From an uncultured Solobacterium sp. (lineage in GTDB: Bacteria; Bacillota_I; Bacilli_A; Erysipelotrichales; Erysipelotrichaceae): a DNA stretch of 12,802 bases. The DNA is taken from contig URHY01000064.1 in the NCBI GenBank assembly GCA_900547815.1, positions 1 through 12,802 on the forward strand, given 5' to 3'. The position numbers and the translations under genes are program-made. Below, piece by piece: positions 1 to 5,828 of this stretch. The first letter of the stretch is position 1. The number at the start of each line of letters is the position of its first letter. The notes below the pieces were generated by a model. The model made no database searches. It saw only the letters and a list, made by a program, of their open reading frames with translations, and was not told where the DNA came from.

Positions 1-2
1 TG

Positions 3-1244
3 CCTGGTTCGATTGGTTGTAAAGTCGATAAAAATATATTAACAAAGTTAAAATTTAATGGGCCTGTCATTTTAGTTACGGGTACCAATGGTAAAACGAG
101 TACCGCAAATATGATTACGGACTTATTTCAAAATGCGGGATATAACGTTATTTCAAATCGTAAGGGAGACAATTTAAAGGCTGGTATTGTCACTACTTTG
201 CTTACAAATTGTAAATTGAATGGTGAAGTCAAAGCCAATGCAGTTGTCTTAGAGTGTGATGAATTAAATGTTAGACACATTCTTCCTTTTATTCCTGTTA
301 CAGATTTTGTGGTCAATAACTTTTTCCGTGATCAATTGGATCGTGCTCGTGAAATGGAGCAATTGATTGATTCAATTGAAAAGGTATTACCTGAATATAG
401 GGGGCGTTTAATTTTAAATGGGAATGATCCAAATGTTGTTCGTTTAAAATTAGTTGCGAAGAATGCATCTATTTCTTATTTTGGTATAGATGAAAATAAA
501 TATTCAGTAAAAACTACAAAAGAAGCAAGCGAAGGAAAGTTCTGTCCTAAATGTGGTGCTAGACTTGAATATAGTTATTATCAATATTCACATATCGGTA
601 AATTTCATTGTACAAAATGCGATTTTAAAACACCGGAAATGGATGTTTGTTTAAGAGATATTGATTTGGATAAAGAAACATTCTCAAGTGGTGGAATCAA
701 TTATAAATCTCCGTATGAAGGAATGTATTCGATGTATAATTGTGCTGTTGTTCTAGATGTCGCAAAAAACTATGACATTTCTAGCAATTGTGTTAAATCT
801 GTATTTAGTCATGCGCCTCAACCAGCAGGAAGAAATGAAACATTTAAAGTTAATGATCAAACTTGTATTTTAAACTTGGTTAAAAATCCTACGGGAGCAA
901 ATGAAGTGATGAAGGTCATTGAAAAAGATGAATCAGATAAGACAATTGTGATTGTATTAAATGATCGTGAGCAAGATGGTACAGATGTCAGTTGGATTTA
1001 TGATACTTTCTTTGAAAAAATCATGAAGGATAGCACAAAAGAAATTATTTGTACGGGTCTACGTGCAAATGATATGGCTTTAAGAATTTATTATGGTGGT
1101 TATAAAGGTCCTCTAAGTGTCGTAGATACTTTGGATATTGCCGTGAAAGCTGCATTAGCTACAAAGCGCAAAACTTATGCGATTGCGACATATACAGCAT
1201 TACTTCCTACGCGTAATGCGATCAAGAAGGAGATGGGTCTATGA
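3..1244 (+). CDS. murT: MurT, lipid II isoglutaminyl synthase ATP-dependent subunit (5' partial)
   Basis: MurT is the Mur-ligase-like subunit of the MurT/GatD complex. The complex amidates the alpha-carboxyl of D-Glu in the lipid II stem peptide at the inner face of the membrane. The reading frame is open from base 3, so the true start lies before the window. The first ATG inside it (111) comes after the ATP-binding loop and is not the start. The P-loop GTNGKTS is encoded at 81-101. A Cys4 zinc ribbon (FCPKCG ... FHCTKC) begins near 540, as expected for MurT and absent from MurC-F. The C-terminal part has the DUF1727-type stretch NDREQDGTDVSWIYD, whose Asp residues are thought to assist the GatD active site. 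The stop overlaps the gatD start in ATGA, which indicates translational coupling. Family assignment is firm; only the N-terminus is unseen. Confidence 0.95.
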   Translation, partial: PGSIGCKVDKNILTKLKFNGPVILVTGTNGKTSTANMITDLFQNAGYNVISNRKGDNLKAGIVTTLLTNCKLNGEVKANAVVLECDELNVRHILPFIPVTDFVVNNFFRDQLDRAREMEQLIDSIEKVLPEYRGRLILNGNDPNVVRLKLVAKNASISYFGIDENKYSVKTTKEASEGKFCPKCGARLEYSYYQYSHIGKFHCTKCDFKTPEMDVCLRDIDLDKETFSSGGINYKSPYEGMYSMYNCAVVLDVAKNYDISSNCVKSVFSHAPQPAGRNETFKVNDQTCILNLVKNPTGANEVMKVIEKDESDKTIVIVLNDREQDGTDVSWIYDTFFEKIMKDSTKEIICTGLRANDMALRIYYGGYKGPLSVVDTLDIAVKAALATKRKTYAIATYTALLPTRNAIKKEMGL

Positions 1245-1972
1245 AAGTAGTTTGGATGTATCATGATATCATGGATCTTTATGGGGATAAAGGAAATATG
1301 ATGGTTCTAAAAAAGCGTTGTTTAGATCGTAATATTCCTTTTGAGCTGGATACTTGTGATATCGGTGAAGAAAAAGATTTAAGTAAATATGATTTAATTT
1401 TCTTAGGTGGTGGTGCGGATAAGGAACAAATTAGTTTGATTCCTGATTTATTATCGCGTAAGGAAAATATAAAAAAGGCTATGGATGAAAAGACGTTTGT
1501 TCTTTTGATTTGTGGGGGCTATCAATTGTTTGGTCAATATTATATTGCAGCTAATAATGAAAAAATTTCTGGTTTACAGTTCTATGATTACTATACGGAT
1601 ACAGGTAAAGCTGGAAGTCGTTGTATTGGAAATATTGTGATTGATGCTAATTTAGATGGTTTAAAAACGCGTATTGTTGGTTTTGAAAATCATGGTGGTC
1701 AAACATTGAATGTAACGCATCCTTTAGGGAAAGTTTGTAAGGGATATGGAAATAGTTTTGGTGCTGGTTATGAAGGCTTCTATGATGGAAAGATTTTAGG
1801 TACATATTTACATGGTCCTTTATTACCTAAAAATCCTGAGGTTGCAGATTTTGTGATTTCAAAAGCTCTTCAAAAAAGAAATCCTGATTTTAAATATAGT
1901 GATTTAAAACCGTTAGAAGATAAATTTGAAAAAATGGCGCGTGAGGCTGTATTTAAAAAATTAGAATTATAA
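1241..1972 (+). CDS. gatD: GatD, lipid II isoglutaminyl synthase glutaminase subunit
   Basis: GatD is a class I glutamine amidotransferase-like (CobB/CobQ type) subunit. It releases ammonia from glutamine and passes it to MurT for conversion of D-Glu to D-isoglutamine in lipid II. The nucleophile elbow LLICGGYQLFG places the catalytic Cys at residue 91, and the catalytic His is at 191 in TYLHGPLLP. These match Cys94 and His189 of S. aureus GatD. The early GGGADKEQ segment near residue 57 and GFENHGGQT near 148 are also typical. The length of 243 residues is normal for the family. The ATG overlaps the murT stop by four bases, so the two subunits are probably made in equal amounts from one mRNA. 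The gene is intact, and its strongly A/T-rich third positions match murT. Confidence 0.95.
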   Translation: MKVVWMYHDIMDLYGDKGNMMVLKKRCLDRNIPFELDTCDIGEEKDLSKYDLIFLGGGADKEQISLIPDLLSRKENIKKAMDEKTFVLLICGGYQLFGQYYIAANNEKISGLQFYDYYTDTGKAGSRCIGNIVIDANLDGLKTRIVGFENHGGQTLNVTHPLGKVCKGYGNSFGAGYEGFYDGKILGTYLHGPLLPKNPEVADFVISKALQKRNPDFKYSDLKPLEDKFEKMAREAVFKKLEL

Positions 1973-1976
1973 AAAA

Positions 1977-1994
1977 AGATGTCGTTTGACATCT
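1977..1994 (-). terminator. Small hairpin with U-run on the minus strand
   Basis: Arms AGATGTC and GACATCT are perfect over seven pairs with a four-base loop. A run of seven A (1971-1977) on the + side becomes a U-run for minus-strand transcription. No minus-strand gene is visible here, so it may stop antisense transcription or act together with the larger hairpin that follows. Confidence 0.4.
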
Positions 1995-2061
1995 AAAAAC
2001 ATAGTACATAAGGGGTTTATTATATTTTTTGACTCGAACGATAAATGCGTACTATGTTTTT
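1995..2061 (+). terminator. Long-stem hairpin after gatD, probable terminator
   Basis: The arms AAAAACATAGTAC (1995-2007) and GTACTATGTTTTT (2049-2061) are perfectly complementary over 13 bases around a 41-base loop. A T-run ends the right arm (2057-2062). It lies directly after the murT-gatD unit and is its most likely terminator, though the loop is much longer than in a standard intrinsic terminator. A regulatory RNA element or the remnant of a small insertion are alternatives. Confidence 0.5.
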
Positions 2062-2103
2062 TATCACTCACTCCTTTCATGGTTTTAGTATATAAGTTAT
2101 ATT

Positions 2104-2118
2104 GACATTATACATGTC
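2104..2118. promoter_or_regulatory. GACAT-N5-ATGTC dyad upstream of the endonuclease gene
   Basis: A five-base dyad (GACAT, spacer TATAC, ATGTC) lies 20 bases before the start of the endonuclease gene. It overlaps a TTGACA hexamer at 2102-2107 and a TATAC core. No -10 at proper spacing from TTGACA is obvious, so this is only a candidate operator or promoter region. Confidence 0.25.
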
Positions 2119-2137
2119 GATTATGTGAGGAAAATTT

Positions 2138-2983
2138 ATGAGAAAAATTATTTTATCCATTGTCTTAATTTTTGCAACTCTTATAACGCCAATTTCAGCT
2201 TATGAAATTGATGATATTCCAGAATACAATGGAAATCCTTATATTGAGATTCATGATAATGAGCCTCAATTCAATTCAAAAGATATGAATAAAAAGAGTT
2301 TTGAATCCTATTCAAATCTGGATTCACTCAATCGTCCGCAAGTAGCATTTGCGAATGTTTCAAAAGATTTAATGCCGACGACAAAACGTGGTAGTATTGG
2401 AATGGTAAAACCTACTGGATGGCATACGGTTCGATATAAGGGAATTGATGGTAAATACTTATATAATCGTTGTCATTTGATTGGTTATCAGTTAACGGGC
2501 GAAAATGCAAACCGTAAGAATTTGATAACTGGAACTCGTTATTTAAATGTTGAGGGAATGTTACCTTTTGAAAATGAGGTTACAAATTATATTAAAAAGA
2601 CAAATCATCATGTTTTGTATCGTGTAACACCAATATATGATGGAGACAATTTAATTGCGGATGGCGTTCAGATTGAAGCGTATTCTATTGAAGATAAAGG
2701 TCAAGGTGTTTCGTTTAACGTATTTTGTTATAACGTACAACCGGGTATAGAAATTGATTATAAAACGGGCGATTCGAGTCGTTCAAATGAAAATATTATA
2801 AAAGAATATAAGGCTGATGAAGAAAATATGACGTACGTATTAAATGTAAATACGCATAAGTTTCATAAGCCAACGTGTTCAAGTGTTAAATTAATGAAGG
2901 ATGCAAACAAAATTGAAACAAATGAATCAAGAGATGTATTGATAAACAAGGGGTATTCTCCTTGTCAAAATTGCAATCCATAG
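2138..2983 (+). CDS. Secreted DNA/RNA non-specific endonuclease with C-terminal Cys-rich domain
   Basis: This is a beta-beta-alpha metal nuclease of the DNA/RNA non-specific endonuclease family, probably exported to degrade extracellular nucleic acid. Residues 1-21 form a signal peptide: a positive start, a hydrophobic core and PISA before YEID. The active-site motif is NRCHLIGYQL at 110-119, with His113 as the expected general base, where EndA-type enzymes have DRGH. The downstream NLITGTRYLN supplies the metal-binding Asn region (Asn137). The C-terminal 50 residues (HKFHKPTC ... GYSPCQNC, with Cys247, Cys276 and Cys279) form an Ada-like putative metal-binding module often attached to secreted Firmicute nucleases. 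The ATG is supported by GAGG at 2127-2130. The next gene starts nine bases after the stop, so both are likely one operon. The exact role (DNA uptake, nutrition or defence) is not shown. Confidence 0.85.
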   Translation: MRKIILSIVLIFATLITPISAYEIDDIPEYNGNPYIEIHDNEPQFNSKDMNKKSFESYSNLDSLNRPQVAFANVSKDLMPTTKRGSIGMVKPTGWHTVRYKGIDGKYLYNRCHLIGYQLTGENANRKNLITGTRYLNVEGMLPFENEVTNYIKKTNHHVLYRVTPIYDGDNLIADGVQIEAYSIEDKGQGVSFNVFCYNVQPGIEIDYKTGDSSRSNENIIKEYKADEENMTYVLNVNTHKFHKPTCSSVKLMKDANKIETNESRDVLINKGYSPCQNCNP

Positions 2984-2992
2984 GAGAAAATC

Positions 2993-3907
2993 ATGAAAAA
3001 AATCATTAGTATGATATGTGTATGTGTTTTATCTTTATCGTTATTTGGTTGTTCTAAACCAGAAAATAATGTTCTTTTAAAGAAGAATGTATCTTGTAAA
3101 TTATTAGATGTTTTAACAATCACAAATGATTCAGATAACTCTACATACTACTATTATTTGGCAAGTATTGAAAACAAAGGAAAAAAGCCTTATGATACAA
3201 AAAATCTTTATTATACAGTAACGGATGATAATGAAAAAGAAATCAGTGTTATCGATAAATATCAATCCACACCTTCTTATGTGATTAATAAAGGCCAGAA
3301 TACGTATATTTACGGTTATATCGGATTCCCAAATAATAATCAAAAGAATCTTGGATTATCTTTCAATAATAAAAAGCAATTCTTACCTTTTAAAGCTTTT
3401 AAAATTCGTGAAGCAAGCGATAAGAATGTTAAAAATTCTAAGTCTTTAAAATATACATTTTTTGAGGATGATACTTTAAAAATTCGTGTAGATGCTTCAA
3501 AGGCAAAATATGTTTATGAGAATAATGAAACAGTATTAAAAAATATTAAAATCTGTTATGAAAATAAAACAGATAAACGTATCATTGTTCCATATTTAAC
3601 GCCTAGTGCAACACTTGATGGTATTGATCTAGCGAATAAGGGTGAATTTAGTAGTATGGAAGAAATTCAAAATCATGATTTTACGACCAATGGTATGGCT
3701 CCTAAAACACAGCATTTTAAAGCAACAAATATAACTGGTTATATTCTTTATTTTTTGGGTAAAAAACAAACAATTAATGCAGAAATTGAATTTCATTTTG
3801 AAAATGCGGCGCCGGATTATACTGATAAAAGTACCAAACCATTTACTGTGCATATGAATTCAAAGGCTTTTGGAAAATCAAATTCATTTAAGATAGGACT
3901 TGAATAA
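2993..3907 (+). CDS. Putative lipoprotein of unknown function
   Basis: The N-terminus MKKIISMICVCVLSLSLFGC is a lipoprotein signal peptide with lipobox LFGC. Cys20 would be lipidated and would anchor the protein to the outer face of the membrane. I do not recognise a named family with certainty. Residues 30-130 (KLLDVLTITNDSDNSTYYYY, ENKGKKPYDTKNLYYTV, INKGQNTYIYGYIGF) and a second similar half (ENNETVLKNIKICYENKTDK) look like two beta-sandwich domains resembling DUF4352/DUF5067-type extracellular Ig-like folds. No catalytic motif is seen. The SD (TAGGAG) overlaps the stop of the endonuclease, and the gap between the two genes is nine bases, so they are co-transcribed. A helper or substrate-binding role for the nuclease is inference only. 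Confidence 0.75.
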   Translation: MKKIISMICVCVLSLSLFGCSKPENNVLLKKNVSCKLLDVLTITNDSDNSTYYYYLASIENKGKKPYDTKNLYYTVTDDNEKEISVIDKYQSTPSYVINKGQNTYIYGYIGFPNNNQKNLGLSFNNKKQFLPFKAFKIREASDKNVKNSKSLKYTFFEDDTLKIRVDASKAKYVYENNETVLKNIKICYENKTDKRIIVPYLTPSATLDGIDLANKGEFSSMEEIQNHDFTTNGMAPKTQHFKATNITGYILYFLGKKQTINAEIEFHFENAAPDYTDKSTKPFTVHMNSKAFGKSNSFKIGLE

Positions 3908-3921
3908 GTCCTTTTCTTTTT
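3895..3921 (+). terminator. Rho-independent terminator of the nuclease-lipoprotein unit
   Basis: Arms AGGACTT (3895-3901) and AAGTCCT (3906-3912) pair perfectly over seven bases with loop GAAT, followed by TTTTCTTTTT. The stem contains the last codons and the stop of the lipoprotein gene. This is a convincing intrinsic terminator. Confidence 0.85.
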
Positions 3922-3935
3922 AGTTCACATTGTTG

Positions 3936-3941
3936 TATAAT
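3936..3941 (+). promoter_or_regulatory. -10 element TATAAT before the patatin-like gene
   Basis: A perfect TATAAT lies between the preceding terminator and the next gene. The region 17 bases upstream (TTTCTT) is a poor -35. Transcription would start near 3948, leaving a leader of about ten bases before the ATG at 3958, or none before a GTG at 3949. Confidence 0.5.
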
Positions 3942-3957
3942 TTTTGCGGTGATAATT

Positions 3958-4803
3958 ATGAAAAAAAACAAAGGATTAGTTCTTGAAGGCGGAGGCTTTC
4001 GAGGAATGTATACATGTGGTGTTATTGATGTGTTTATGGAAAATCACATTGATTTTGATCAAGTTGTTGGTGTGAGTGCGGGTGCAGCATTTGGATGTAA
4101 TATTAAGTCTAGACAAATAGGACGTGCATTACGTTACAATAAACGTTTTTGTAGAGATCCTAGATATTCTGGATTAAAGAGTTTTATAAAAACTGGAGAT
4201 TTATACAACAAAGAATTCGCATATGGGATTGTACCAACGATTCTAGATCCATTTGATACAAAGACATTTAAAGAAAATCCATTACGATTTACTTTAGTAT
4301 GTACAGATATTCATACTGGAAAACCTATTTATCATGAAATTGAAAATGGAGATGCCATAGATATTGAATGGATTCGTGCATCTTCATCGATTCCGATTGT
4401 TTCTAAACCAGTGAAACTAGATGGTTATGAATTATTAGATGGTGGTGTGAGCGATTCGATTCCAGTTGATTGGATGTTAGAAAGATCTTGTAAAACAGTT
4501 GTAGTACTAACAAGAGATAAATCATATCGAAAAAAGCCAATGAAATATATTAATCTTTTAAAGAAAGCTTTCAAAGAATATCCTAAATTACAGAAAGCGT
4601 TAGAAAATCGGCATATTGTATATAATGAAACACTAGATCGAATTGAACAATTAGAAAGGGAAGGGCGCATTTTCGTGATTCGACCATCTAAGCCAATTGC
4701 GTGTGCAATGATTGAAAAGGATCCAAATCATCTACAAGAAATTTATGATATTGGAAGAAAAGATGCACTAAACTGTTTAAATGATTTAAAAGAGTATTTG
4801 TGA
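3958..4803 (+). CDS. Patatin-like phospholipase family protein
   Basis: This is a Ser-Asp dyad acyl hydrolase of the patatin family, probably acting on phospholipids or other acyl esters. The oxyanion-hole motif GGGFRG lies at about residues 11-16, the nucleophile elbow GVSAG holds Ser40, and the DGG motif (LLDGGVSDSIPV) supplies Asp161; numbering is from the ATG at 3958. There is no signal peptide or membrane segment, so it is likely cytoplasmic or peripheral. The length of about 282 residues fits the short bacterial group that includes E. coli YjjU-like proteins. A GTG at 3949 is in frame and would add three residues (MII). I prefer the ATG because GGTGAT (3948-3953) sits just upstream as an SD, although the spacing is short. 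It appears to be a single-gene unit with its own -10 element. Confidence 0.9.
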   Translation: MKKNKGLVLEGGGFRGMYTCGVIDVFMENHIDFDQVVGVSAGAAFGCNIKSRQIGRALRYNKRFCRDPRYSGLKSFIKTGDLYNKEFAYGIVPTILDPFDTKTFKENPLRFTLVCTDIHTGKPIYHEIENGDAIDIEWIRASSSIPIVSKPVKLDGYELLDGGVSDSIPVDWMLERSCKTVVVLTRDKSYRKKPMKYINLLKKAFKEYPKLQKALENRHIVYNETLDRIEQLEREGRIFVIRPSKPIACAMIEKDPNHLQEIYDIGRKDALNCLNDLKEYL

Positions 4804-4833
4804 AGTGCTTCACATAATGAGCTGTGATATACT
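4799..4833 (+). promoter_or_regulatory. Extended -10 promoter with overlapping dyad before the small membrane protein
   Basis: TGATATACT (4825-4833) is an extended -10 element (TG-A-TATACT). A perfect seven-base inverted repeat, TGTGAAG-TG-CTTCACA (4799-4814), covers the place where the -35 would sit and includes the patatin stop codon. This layout suggests an operator for a repressor, or a tiny hairpin. No clear -35 hexamer is visible. Confidence 0.45.
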
Positions 4834-4860
4834 AATACAAATATTTAGGAGTTGAAAAGT

Positions 4861-5109
4861 ATGGACATTTTTAAAAAGCCAGGACGCATTCTATTAACAA
4901 TTATGATTATATTAGCTATTGTTTGTCCGTATCGTGTTCATATGTATAAAACTAAGATTGAAGAAATCCAGTCAGGTAAACTTCAAATTGAAGATATACA
5001 GTATGCTGCATCAGATCTACATCCATATTCAGCATATTTAATGACAATCCCATATATCATTATTGAAGTGATGCTAGGATCTCTATATTATGTAAGAACT
5101 AGAGATTGA
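4861..5109 (+). CDS. Small membrane protein of unknown function, two predicted helices
   Basis: The 82-residue product has a hydrophobic segment at about 9-23 (RILLTIMIILAIVCP) and a second at about 58-77 (AYLMTIPYIIIEVMLGSLYY). They are joined by a polar loop of about 35 residues (YKTKIEEIQSGKLQIEDIQ), so it should be an integral membrane protein. The ATG at 4861 is chosen because AGGAG at 4847-4851 lies nine bases before it. A TTG at 4852 directly abuts that site and cannot use it. The gene has its own extended -10 promoter and ends beside an inverted repeat. I do not recognise the family, and no function is proposed. Confidence 0.7.
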   Translation: MDIFKKPGRILLTIMIILAIVCPYRVHMYKTKIEEIQSGKLQIEDIQYAASDLHPYSAYLMTIPYIIIEVMLGSLYYVRTRD

Positions 5110-5183
5110 TGGACTCTCTGATTTACCGTGAAATAAAAAAAGATGGACAAACTCTACGTCTTGATTCAAATCAGAGAATCTCT
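5101..5183. repeat. Bulged inverted repeat over the end of the small membrane gene
   Basis: AGAGATT (5101-5107) plus CTCTGATTT (5116-5124) is the complement of the continuous AAATCAGAGAATCTCT (5168-5183), with an eight-base bulge. The left arm covers the stop codon. There is no U-run after the right arm, so it is not a standard terminator. An mRNA 3'-end stabilising hairpin or decayed mobile DNA are both possible. Confidence 0.45.
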
Positions 5184-5241
5184 TAGATAAGCTATAAATC
5201 TATATTAATGTTTTTATACCATGAAAAGATTTTTAATGCAT

Positions 5242-5316
5242 AGATTCATTTATCATAATATAGATTAATTGAATCAATACTTTACAAAATAGTCTATTAT
5301 TCTAATAAATGAATCT
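5242..5316. repeat. Imperfect 75-base hairpin with perfect 12-base arms
   Basis: AGATTCATTTAT (5242-5253) and ATAAATGAATCT (5305-5316) are perfect complements. Inner pairing (TAATATAGA near 5256 against TCTATTA near 5293) extends the structure. The size and symmetry suggest a small non-autonomous element or a structured RNA, but no target duplication or coding content supports either. Confidence 0.45.
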
Positions 5317-5346
5317 TACTAAGACATATCCATTATATTATGCGTA

Positions 5347-5395
5347 TAAAAAAAGCAGATTCTTTTTAATTTTATTAAAGATCTGCTTTTATTTT
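5347..5395. terminator. Bidirectional terminator in the transposon flank
   Basis: GCAGAT-T-CTTT (5355-5365) pairs with AAAGATCTGC (5377-5386) with one bulged T. It is preceded by seven A and followed by TTTTATTTT. U-runs form on both strands, so it can stop the chromosomal genes from the left and anything leaving the transposon from the right. Confidence 0.75.
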
Positions 5396-5448
5396 GATTC
5401 TACTAAAATTACATAAGATAGATTATGCGAAGTGTTATTGTATTCGTG

Positions 5449-5564
5449 AAACTAAGCGTTACGTTTACATGAAACAGAGAAACTAAGCATCACCTAAGTA
5501 AAACTAAGCATCACTTATAAGAAACTTTCGTGTTTTTACTTAAGTAAACTAAGCATCACCTAAG
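5449..5564 (+). repeat. Four direct repeats, candidate TnsB-binding sites
   Basis: AAACTAAGC(A/G)T(C/T)AC occurs at 5449-5462, 5480-5493, 5501-5514 and 5546-5559, all in the same direction. The inner three are identical over 14 bases, and the outermost differs at two. The copies at 5480 and 5546 also share a trailing CTAAG. Start-to-start distances are 31, 21 and 45. Multiple similarly oriented sites of about 22 bases near the terminus are the known architecture of Tn7 ends. A perfect palindrome TTTACTTAAGTAAA (5535-5548) runs into the last copy. Confidence 0.8.
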
Positions 5565-5685
5565 ATAATGTTTAGTCTTTTATAAGTATATAAGTCTTCT
5601 TATAAAGTATATCTTATATAATTAGACTTAGGTTAATTTATTTTACTTGACATAGTTTGCCTTATATAAGTTTATATAGCATTAG

Positions 5686-5744
5686 TTCTTATAGAAAAGC
5701 AATACAGTTCTATGCAATCAAACTAAAAGTTTCTTATAGAAAAG
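5686..5744 (+). repeat. Second pair of direct repeats inside the transposon end
   Basis: TTCTTATAGAAAAG is found at 5686-5699 and again at 5731-5744, 45 bases apart. Between them lies AAACTAAAAGTTT (5720-5732), which repeats the first seven bases of the proposed TnsB sites. The rest of 5565-5796 is A/T-rich with several TATAAG-type words and no gene. Confidence 0.55.
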
Positions 5745-5796
5745 TATTGTGTATTACCTATGCCAAAGTAAAAGGTTCTTATGCCTTGGTGAGCAT

Positions 5797-5828
5797 AAAA
5801 AAACAAAGAAACACAAAGTCTCTTTGTT
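5797..5828 (-). terminator. Rho-independent terminator after tnsC
   Basis: On the minus strand AACAAAGA (complement of 5821-5828) pairs with TCTTTGTT (complement of 5802-5809) across an 11-base loop, followed by a U-run (complement of A 5797-5803). The stem includes part of the tnsC stop codon. It would end the transposition operon before the element's end. Confidence 0.8.

Larger units (their letters stand above)
5110..5432. other. Gene-free A/T-rich flank between chromosome and transposon end
   Basis: I see no credible gene, tRNA or rRNA here. The stretch holds the right arm of the inverted repeat ending at 5183, an imperfect long hairpin at 5242-5316, and a bidirectional terminator at 5347-5395. 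It is the sequence next to the inferred transposon end and so would contain the insertion target. It has no recognisable Tn7 attachment site such as the end of glmS. Confidence 0.6.

Noticed and set aside
2029..2055. Promoter TTGACT ... TACTAT inside the long hairpin
   Set aside because: The spacing is only 15 bases, and the -10 word is explained by the right arm of the stem.
5110..5432. A tRNA or glmS end as the Tn7 attachment target
   Set aside because: No cloverleaf, no GGTTCGAATC-type T-arm and no glmS-like coding end is present beside the proposed transposon terminus.
5439..5441. TGT at 5439 as the true transposon end
   Set aside because: Possible, but the TGT at 5433 leaves a terminal stretch of about eight bases before the first site, closer to Tn7. 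The other end is needed to decide.
5647..5676. A + strand promoter starting with TTGACA
   Set aside because: The best -10 at workable spacing (TTTATA) matches poorly, and there is no + strand gene or terminator downstream for it to serve.
5565..5826. CRISPR array or guide RNA within the transposon end
   Set aside because: The repeats are short, have unequal spacing and number only two to four. No cas gene is present, and the layout fits protein-binding sites instead.
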